DNA of 64,000 nucleotides from Chitinispirillum alkaliphilum. Its GTDB lineage: Bacteria > Fibrobacterota > Chitinivibrionia > Chitinivibrionales > Chitinispirillaceae. How positions within the stretch are numbered: the first letter of the stretch is position 1; each line of letters starts with the position of its first letter. The stretch covers positions 1-64,000 of the forward strand of contig LDWW01000002.1 in assembly GCA_001045525.1 (NCBI GenBank). Reading direction: 5' to 3'. Position numbers and translations under genes: made by a program. Under the pieces are notes generated by a model. That model made no database searches. It saw only the letters and a program-made list of their open reading frames with translations, and was not told the DNA's origin. Of this stretch, positions 16,513 to 25,200 are shown piece by piece.

Positions 16513-16987
16513 GTCATATTTCAATCTTAAGTGCGATATGAACATATTTCTGACAACTGGTCTTATTTCGAGTTGAAATAGTGAACTTAAAAATCTGATA
16601 ACGTGTTGTGTTAAGCAAATAGGCATTGAAGAAACGATATTGCTGATAAACCTACAGTGAGCAAACCATATACCGCTACAGTCTATACATATATATATGC
16701 ACAGAGTTTCGGCAAACACACCGGAACTGACCCGATATGAGACACTGCCGGTTGGAATAAAAAGAGTAATACTACACAGAATCAAGCTTTTGAGAAATTT
16801 GTTGACCCCAAGCCGGAAGAGGTGTTTAGGTAATTACTGGTTGAACACTTATACCTCCGCCAGGGCACCAATCCCCCCGAAATCAAACAATTACCATAAT
16901 TTTTGAAGCTGAAATGATATTCTTCACAAAAGTCATTCACATAAGCTATATTACTTTACCTAATTAAACTTTTCAGGAGAGGTCCAT
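16513..16987. other. Divergent intergenic region
   Basis: No gene is supported; the short readings here lack ribosome sites and family likeness. Besides the minus promoter just to the left, a plus-strand promoter candidate TTCACA (16923-16928) with an 18-base spacer to TATATT (16947-16952) stands about 36 bases before the giant gene's ATG. The middle (about 16700-16900) shows nothing recognisable. Confidence 0.5.
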
Positions 16988-19900
16988 ATGCCTGACCCAA
17001 ACCAAGCTAAAAACAGTCTCTGTGCATTGATTTTTATTCTGACATTTGTATTTTCAACGGGATCCGCCCTGGGAAATATCCTCTTCTCAGAAACGATCAC
17101 AGATTCAGCACACGCAGAATTCACCATTCAGCTCCAATCGTGGGGACGATACTCAATAATTGCTAAAAGCTCACGAGGGGCATCCATTGCAATTGTAGAC
17201 CGCAAGCAGGGGGTCATGGCCAGAAATGGAACAGCGGGAGAACACGATGGCAGAATCGATATATTTTTGGACGAGGGAGAGTATAAAATCTTCGTTATGG
17301 GAGTTTCCGGGGATTCAGAAGAGATAGAAATCGTAGTCAAGGAATTTACCTTTAATGATAACAGCAGCTCAACACTCCTTATACCCCAAAGACTTGAGAA
17401 GACCGAGTTAAGAGATTTCAATCAGACCGGCTGGTGGTTTGAAATAGAGGAAGACAATACGCCTTTTACATTCGAAATACAGGGACGAAATCTTCAGGAA
17501 ATAGCGCTGTTCAGGAATGGTGAATGGTTAACACCAACCAGATCGAATGATTTTTTAAATAATATCCAGCCAGAAAAACCTCTCCGGGGAAAAAGAATCA
17601 CCACTACTCTTAATAAGGGATTGTACCAGATTATCGCTTACGGAGGGCCTAATGATGGCTACACTCAGGAGGATGAAAAAAATCCCCTCTTTGCTCAATG
17701 GGGAGTGGAGAGCCTTGGCATGCGATCAAAAGTAAACCGCACTGTAGGCCCTTCCGGTTTGTCCCGTTTTCTGATACCTGGTAATCTCAGGACGGTTGTG
17801 CTCGAGACTCCTGAAATCACTCCGCTCTATCTTGAAGGTTTTAGCTGGAACCAAAATAACCCCAGATATAACCGGCTTGCCAGAGATTCAATTCACTCAC
17901 AATCATCCTCCCCGCGCACAGGTATTAACCTTAGTGGCTCAAACTCAAAAATTATCACTGTAAGCGGTAAACCGGGAACTCCTTTCACTCTTTCTACACT
18001 CGGTCAACAAGTCACACAAATTCTAAGCGACACAGCAAACTCATACTGGATCTCTTCACTACATACCGGAAACTACAGGGATCAGATAGGTGCTTCCGGA
18101 GCAGTTGTCAGAAGAAACGGAGAGCTCGTGGCCTTTCAGGCAGACACGGTTTCTTCACAAAAGCCCTTTTCACGCAGATTCAATCTTCTGGCTCCTGTTT
18201 CAGCCTACATATGGATAGATGAAGCCGGGACATACAGTGTCGAACCAGGCGGCGTAGCAATGGATTGGGTGATAAAACGTTATTATCTGAACTATCCCCG
18301 CTCTTATGTCACTCCGGAAAGTCAAACGGGCAAATCAGATGTCCAACTCAACCCGGGTCTTCACGTTCTTGAAATCACTCCCAGACAAAAGGGTATTGCA
18401 ACATTCTCAATCTCAGACCCAAATACCGACTTGGTCCCCGGCGAGTATTTGATACCCAGAGCAAATATTCAATTTCCAAATCTTCCCGTTTCACCCAACA
18501 GGACCTATCATATTGTGCTTAATTCCCAAGCACCGGAGCTATCAACGACTATAGCTCACCGCCTGCCCCTTACTCTGGATGAACCACTCTCTTTTTACAT
18601 AAGAGGTGGACAGAAGATATCAGTTCCAATCAGACTCTCAGAGCCGAAAGTAATCCGCGTTACAGATCCCAACGGAGTCACATTTAAAGAGGAACTTTTA
18701 AGATCTGGTGAACATGAAATTAGAGTGTCAGGTCCAGAAAACACCCATCTTACAATTGAGAAGATTGACCCATCTACCCATCCCAAAAAAACACAACCAC
18801 CCCAATTTAGCTATAGCAGGCTTGTCACCGAAGAGATGCTTAGTTTAGGCTCCAAGACGTTTTTCGATATGGAACAGAATTCAGAATCCGTTTACCTGTT
18901 CGATATATCAGAACCCGGCATTTACCGTTTGGAAACTGTCGGCCGTCTGCACACCACTCTTAAGGTTCGGGACCGGTTGAAGAAGTTTACCACCTCCAAT
19001 ACCGGAAGTGGAATCAACCGCAACGCATTGATCGTAGATTATTTTCTGCCGGGTCGTTATCAGGTTGTGGTGCGGACAGAGGGACGTTCTGCTGGACGAA
19101 CAGGATTGCTGCTCGACAAAAATGATCTTCATTATGGTGGAATACTGCAGCCTGGAGATGATAAAAGGATTATCACTTCCCCGTTCAGCTCGGTTTTTTA
19201 CGACTTTTCTGTTTCAACTACAGATAACTACCGATTCGAATCCTTTAACCGAAGCGGCAGTTTCGTATTACGACTGGAGGACGATGATGGGTGGCCTCTT
19301 CTGAGATATGGACACAGGGCTCCAGCTTTGACCAGACTAAAAGAAGGTAAATATCGACTCTTTTCTATGCCTGTGCCTTATGAAACGATAAGAATTACCC
19401 GATACGAGAAAATTCCCGAACCAGTCAGTTTTATAGGTAAAGGGCCACATCAGATATCTGTAAATCAGAGGGTTTCTGCAGTCTGGGTGGAAGATAAAAA
19501 AATCAGCGACTCCGCACAAAGCTTTGTTACATATCAATTTTCTACCCCAGCTCCGATCGAAGCTTCTCTTTCTGTGACGCCTGGTTTTATCGCAACCTTG
19601 AAATCACGCCAGAGCGATTCGGTTCTTCTCTCATATAAATACCCCACACAGGTTTTCCTTGAAAGCGGTGACTATGAGATTGCAATAAGACCGGTTAGAA
19701 GAAGTAACCACTCAGAATACCAATTTGCGGTTACCACAAATACACTGACAGCCGGTCTCGATTATCGGTTTACAGGCTCCAGAACATTCGATGTCAGTGT
19801 GGGCCAGTGCGGAGTTTATCGTTTTTTCAGCCAGGGAATGCATGATTATTCCGCTACCCTCCTTGCAGCGGACTCACTTACAAAGATTGCCTTCAACGAT

Positions 19901-22165
19901 AATGCCTACCTGGATTGGAACTTCAACATTTCACAATATCTCCCTTCAGGTAATTATCTCCTCAGAATCGAAAACGAAGAATCCAACACAAGGTCCTCAC
20001 GTGTCTTCATGCAAAACGTAAAAGACACACTGCTTGCACCTGTACATCTGGAACAAAACGGAACTGTATCTCTTTCTGTAAACCTTAACGGTAAACAGGC
20101 GGTAATGCCAATCCAGTTACCGGAAACTGGGGATATCCTGAGTATTTTGATCAGGGCAGGATCCAATGCTGCCTGTATGATTGAAATGCTCGACGGATCA
20201 GAATGGAGAATTGTAGGGGAACAGATTGGTTCACACATTGTTCTCACTACTCCTGTCAATGCAGATGGCTCCTACAGATTACGCCTGTGGTCTGAAGACC
20301 ACATTGATGAGCGTATGGAAATTGTGTGCAAATCAAGAACTGCCATTGCGGTTACCGCACAACAGGCTTTTAGCCGAATCAGGGGAAGCATCACTGAAGA
20401 TGATGACTTTACTGCCTGGTTTAAAATCGACCTTTCCGGAGAAGCGCCCTCCCATTATCGTCTCAGGACTGCAAGAAATACACTTTGCGAAGTCTCAAGC
20501 TCTCTTGAGTCAAACCAAATTTTAACTTCAGAGAATGAAATGTTTGTATCCGCCTTGGAAGGATACTTGTGGTTAGAAACAGTTTTTTTGCGAGCGGGCC
20601 GTTACAACTTTACCCTTGAACCCATGAAAATCAAGGAAAACCAACCTTTGAACATGGTATTTCACGACAACACTCCCCGATCGTTTAAATTTGATCATCC
20701 GGATAATTCTCTTGTTTTAATCACCACTGATATGGACCCACAATACCCTGTAGGGGGTATACTTACCAACAATTCGACCTCTGCATTTACCCGAAATGGT
20801 TTAAATGTAAAAAGGACGCTGCATTCAGAAATGAGCAGATGTGTCATAGCAGCTCTGCCGGGTGATTCAAACCGGGTCGTTTTATGGAACGCCAAAAACT
20901 CTTCCACAATAGGAGGATTCAACGCTACAATTACACTTCAAAGCAAAACCCTTGAAGATAAAGGTGTTCTAAAGAATGGCCTGACTTCCTGGTCTCCCCA
21001 AAAACCGGGAGCTGTACGATATGAAATTGACTCACTACATGCTCAGCTTCTTCAGCTTCGCTTGCCTGCAGGGTTCGGTGCAGTATTCGAAAAGACAGAC
21101 CGGTCACGTACTGTTTTCCCACCCCGGGAAGAAATTCTTTCCCTCATACTCGAGGCACAGGGCGGTTTTTTGATACTGTTCAGCGATACTGCAAACAGCA
21201 CTGTTACAGTTCAAAACTTCAGCACTCCGCAGATAGAAACAACTGATTTTCTCAGTTTGTCAGGAAATGAATCTGTAAAGATAGGTTTTAGAAATACTGC
21301 AACAGAATGGATACCTATTGATAGTGATCAGGAAGCAGAACACATACTTTACTGGAGTGGTTCCATTGAATCAGTCGATTATTTAAACAGTCAGGGACTC
21401 ATTACCCCTGATATAAAGGATGGAGAAATTCTCAATGTATCAGGCGGAGGGTTGTTGATAGATCATATGGCAGGCTGGGGTAAGATTGATCTTTGCAACT
21501 CCGGACTTGAAAGAGAATCGCTAATTGGCTGCCGGTGGGGTGAGACCCTTACACCTGACAACCCGGTTAGGATTAATCATACCTCAAGACTGCATCTGAA
21601 AGAGGGCACAAACTGGTTTACGATATCACTAAGTGATTCATCCCATATAAGACTAACAGCACCAGTACCCATCAGTGCAATACTCTTAAAAGAGGATACA
21701 CCATTCCAATTACAGGAAGCATGGGAAGGGTTAGACTGGGATCTCCCGCTTGAGCCCGGCACCTATATCTTAGGCTTAAAACAGCTTTCAGGTTATTCAC
21801 TCAATGGTATTGAACTCAGAGTTGCATATGACAACTTGGGTTTTACATCCGAAAGCGAACCCTATACTTCAACCCTGGCCCCCGGGGAAAGCAGACTGGT
21901 ACAATTTGAAATCGATAAATCTGGCAAATACGGGTTTGGTGTAGCAATGACCCATGAAACTGCCGATATAGAGATAAGCGACAAATTCGGAAATATTGCA
22001 GGTAGAGGAAAACAGATGTTTATTCAGTTAGAACCGGGTACATACTATCTTAGAATGAGAGTTCCTGAATTATCAAAAGGGACAGAATGTACAGTTTACA
22101 TTTTTGGACAGGAGCCACCTCCGGATCAGCCACCGGAAGATGTCATAAGGCGGATCATTGAGTAA
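16988..22165 (+). CDS. Giant secreted repeat protein, unrecognised
   Basis: Exported protein of 1,725 residues with a signal peptide (ALIFILTFVFSTGSALG). The rest appears almost entirely beta-structured with no membrane span. A recurring strand motif of the type L-x-x-G-x-Y-x-L occurs at least ten times (for example FLDEGEYKIFVMG, TLNKGLYQIIAYGG, FLPGRYQVVV, YLPSGNYLLRIENE, LEPGTYYLRMRV). It resembles the closing strand of PPC-like/jelly-roll sandwiches, so the protein is probably a string of about ten to fourteen such domains. The last residues are proline-rich. AGGAGAGG precedes the ATG. It lies 81 bases before the alpha-2-macroglobulin gene on the same strand, so the two are probably cotranscribed. 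I know no characterised family; a scaffold or surface partner of the macroglobulin is inferred. Confidence 0.75.
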   Translation: MPDPNQAKNSLCALIFILTFVFSTGSALGNILFSETITDSAHAEFTIQLQSWGRYSIIAKSSRGASIAIVDRKQGVMARNGTAGEHDGRIDIFLDEGEYKIFVMGVSGDSEEIEIVVKEFTFNDNSSSTLLIPQRLEKTELRDFNQTGWWFEIEEDNTPFTFEIQGRNLQEIALFRNGEWLTPTRSNDFLNNIQPEKPLRGKRITTTLNKGLYQIIAYGGPNDGYTQEDEKNPLFAQWGVESLGMRSKVNRTVGPSGLSRFLIPGNLRTVVLETPEITPLYLEGFSWNQNNPRYNRLARDSIHSQSSSPRTGINLSGSNSKIITVSGKPGTPFTLSTLGQQVTQILSDTANSYWISSLHTGNYRDQIGASGAVVRRNGELVAFQADTVSSQKPFSRRFNLLAPVSAYIWIDEAGTYSVEPGGVAMDWVIKRYYLNYPRSYVTPESQTGKSDVQLNPGLHVLEITPRQKGIATFSISDPNTDLVPGEYLIPRANIQFPNLPVSPNRTYHIVLNSQAPELSTTIAHRLPLTLDEPLSFYIRGGQKISVPIRLSEPKVIRVTDPNGVTFKEELLRSGEHEIRVSGPENTHLTIEKIDPSTHPKKTQPPQFSYSRLVTEEMLSLGSKTFFDMEQNSESVYLFDISEPGIYRLETVGRLHTTLKVRDRLKKFTTSNTGSGINRNALIVDYFLPGRYQVVVRTEGRSAGRTGLLLDKNDLHYGGILQPGDDKRIITSPFSSVFYDFSVSTTDNYRFESFNRSGSFVLRLEDDDGWPLLRYGHRAPALTRLKEGKYRLFSMPVPYETIRITRYEKIPEPVSFIGKGPHQISVNQRVSAVWVEDKKISDSAQSFVTYQFSTPAPIEASLSVTPGFIATLKSRQSDSVLLSYKYPTQVFLESGDYEIAIRPVRRSNHSEYQFAVTTNTLTAGLDYRFTGSRTFDVSVGQCGVYRFFSQGMHDYSATLLAADSLTKIAFNDNAYLDWNFNISQYLPSGNYLLRIENEESNTRSSRVFMQNVKDTLLAPVHLEQNGTVSLSVNLNGKQAVMPIQLPETGDILSILIRAGSNAACMIEMLDGSEWRIVGEQIGSHIVLTTPVNADGSYRLRLWSEDHIDERMEIVCKSRTAIAVTAQQAFSRIRGSITEDDDFTAWFKIDLSGEAPSHYRLRTARNTLCEVSSSLESNQILTSENEMFVSALEGYLWLETVFLRAGRYNFTLEPMKIKENQPLNMVFHDNTPRSFKFDHPDNSLVLITTDMDPQYPVGGILTNNSTSAFTRNGLNVKRTLHSEMSRCVIAALPGDSNRVVLWNAKNSSTIGGFNATITLQSKTLEDKGVLKNGLTSWSPQKPGAVRYEIDSLHAQLLQLRLPAGFGAVFEKTDRSRTVFPPREEILSLILEAQGGFLILFSDTANSTVTVQNFSTPQIETTDFLSLSGNESVKIGFRNTATEWIPIDSDQEAEHILYWSGSIESVDYLNSQGLITPDIKDGEILNVSGGGLLIDHMAGWGKIDLCNSGLERESLIGCRWGETLTPDNPVRINHTSRLHLKEGTNWFTISLSDSSHIRLTAPVPISAILLKEDTPFQLQEAWEGLDWDLPLEPGTYILGLKQLSGYSLNGIELRVAYDNLGFTSESEPYTSTLAPGESRLVQFEIDKSGKYGFGVAMTHETADIEISDKFGNIAGRGKQMFIQLEPGTYYLRMRVPELSKGTECTVYIFGQEPPPDQPPEDVIRRIIE

Positions 22166-22246
22166 AAAGTCGGCAGATTTCCAAAATCCCGGCAATTACG
22201 GTAATTTCCAATGCAATTCAAAGCATGCAGGAGGAGAAATATCACT

Positions 22247-25200
22247 ATGAGTACTATAAAGTCTAATTTTTTTAACTATACAAAGGTTATAAGCAGTATC
22301 TCTGTGATTTACAGAATATTTCGTCTGGCCCGCATCAGTCCTTTGTTTTTCCTTATGCTTCTTTGCAGCATCATTGCAAGGGATGCCTTCTCACAGCCTT
22401 ACTCCTACAGATCAGCAGACCGGGATCAGTTAAGAGCTGATGAAAACGTTAGAATTTTACCCTCTTTGTACCTGAGGGAATACGACCCTATAACAATATT
22501 TTTTGACAGAAATGTATTCAGAAATGCTCCCGGCCCACTCGATGAACCAGGTGACTATCTGAATATCACCCCCTTTCATCCGGGAGAATACCGTATTCTC
22601 GACAGAAGAACTCTGGAGTTTCGCCCAACTATTCCCTGGGAACCGCTTAAAACCTATACAATCAGATCAGCTAACACTTCACAGGAACTACAAACTTTGC
22701 TTTCTGTTCCTCGCAGTATAACACCGGAGCCAGGCAGTACAAATCTTGAAGAACTTGGCAGAATCGGGTTTGAGTTTTCCACAATGGTTGATACTTCAAT
22801 TCTCAGAGAACTGGTTACATTCACCGCCTGCCCTCTTCCCGGAATTGAGATGAATAAGTGTCCTGCACTCAGTCCATCTGATTTCAGAATAAAAATGTCA
22901 AACAACTCAGAAAACTCCTTTACATACTGGTTTATATTCAATACACCCTTTGGATATGGACAAAAAATACGAGCGATACTGAATCTTGCAAATCAGTCTG
23001 AACTAAATGATGCACAAAGGATATATTCCTTTGATACCCGCCCTGAGTTCTCAATCGATAAGGCTGGAACTTTCCACCAACTTTACAATTTCAGCACTGA
23101 CGGTGTTCACTATGATTCAAGACAGGCATTAAGGATCTCCGGCGAAGGGTCTATCGTTCTGGAATTTACTGCCCCCCCTGCTGATCCGGGTTTATCAGTC
23201 ATTAAAAGTCTTGTCAACTTCTCCCCCTCTCCGCCAAATTTTCAGTACACTATCGAGGGCAACCGAATACTTATCAAACCAGAACCTGAGACAGAGAGAC
23301 TCTACAAAGTCACTCTCAGACCAGTTCAAATGCAGGATCGTAACGGAAGAAACCTTCACATGCAGAATTCATCTTCGTTCTATGTGTACAAACCAGCGGC
23401 AAGTTCTTTTGTCCGGTGGCAAAGAGGATACGGTATCATAGAAACGCATGGTCCCCAACATTTCCCAGTCTCTATTCAGGGCCTGAACAACAATATAGAT
23501 CTGAGAATTTACAAAATCGATCCACTTCACAGAGCATTTCAGCCCTTTCCGAGTTCTCCGGTCATAGTAAATGAAGCATCACGTCCCCCTGGACCCGGTG
23601 AAGAACCGGTTGCATCAGAATCTATTATTAACCCGCTTGGCTCTCAGGAGATCGCCGCACATATTCAAATGCTTGGCAGTCCTCACGGTTCTGTAATTAT
23701 CGACTGTGAAAGAGAGGGGGTAAACAGGTTTGGCAGTATTGATCTGAGTTCTTTACTGGATTCTGCCGGCATGAGTAATAAATCAGGCACTTTCCTTATC
23801 GGCCTACGCACACTCGACGGTTCAAGTGAGAGATCATATGTACGGATTGACGTTACCGACCTTTGTCTTAGCACCGTAGAAGCGAAAAACAAAGTTTTGT
23901 TCACCGTCACCAGCTACTCTACTGGCAGACCTGTACCGGGAGCAAAAATTACAATCGAAGGTGTAATGAACAATAAACATGTGGTCATAGCTGATGGAAC
24001 AACCGGACGCGATGGAGTGTTTACATTGAATCACGATCCCGGTTTCCAGAATAAATTCAACAGAGCACTTATCAGAAGAATTATTGTCAGAAAAGAAGAT
24101 GATGTACTTGTACTGCCAACCAGATCTACCACTGCACCAAACGCATTTGTTAACAACCACTGGTATGGAAGACGCTCTGAGTGGCTTCAGTGGATTACTT
24201 CTGAAAGATACAGCGAGCAACAGGATCGGAAAATCCGAGCATTTATCCGCACAGAGAGGCCGTTATACAGGCCTGAGGACACGGTGTTTGTAAAAGGGTA
24301 TGTGAGAGAAACTTCCCGTGGTGAAATACTTTTTCCTTCTGAAAAAAACTACAGTCTTCAGATTACAAGCCCTTCGGGAGCCCGCTTCAATCACAAGGTC
24401 GAGCTCTCTGAACATGGCAGTTTCGACCTTCGGTTCAAAGAAGAAAATTTACCCACCGGACGATACAGGGTTTCACTTTTCAGAACGTGTGAAGAAGCCT
24501 CTAATGCTGTTGCAAATACTGATTTTGAAGTCGAAGCCTACAGACTACCCAGGTTTGAGATCATAATGAGTGGTCCAGATAAAGCTCCAAATGACAGACC
24601 TGCAGAGATCGGACTATCAGCCTCTTATTATGCGGGAGGAAGAGTTGTCGAGCAAAATGTAGACTGGCGTATCACCTCCTACCCCTACACATACCGCCCG
24701 GCTGGCATGGAGGGCTATATTCTTTCTTCCGACAGCAGATACGGAGCAGTGCGTCAGGAAAGCCAACAAGGCGTACTTCTGGAAACATCAAAAACAGATG
24801 ATAACGGCCAATCACAGATTACCATAAACCCTCAAACCTCAACAGACGGCAACCCACGCAGGTATATAGTTGAGGCCACTGTTACGGATGCGGATCAGCA
24901 AACAGTTTCAAACCGCCATTCGCTCATTACTTTACCACCCTTTATTCTGGGCTTGAAAACCGAGCGACATATAACATCCGGGACTGAAATATCGGCTGAT
25001 GTGATTGCACTGGATGTGAATGGAGAAATCACCCCGGAACAGAAAGTGAATGTCCAGCTCAAGCGCATGTCCTGGATATCCTACCTGACTGAAACCGATT
25101 TCTCACGTGGTTCCCCAAAATATGTGACAAACGAATCGGTTGATCTGGTTGCAGAGAAAGATATTGTGACCGGCGCAGAACCGGTAAACGTTGTCTTTCC

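Noticed and set aside
16504-16906. Short open frames on both strands in the divergent region
   Set aside because: No ribosome sites and no family likeness; one overlaps the iron-operon promoter.
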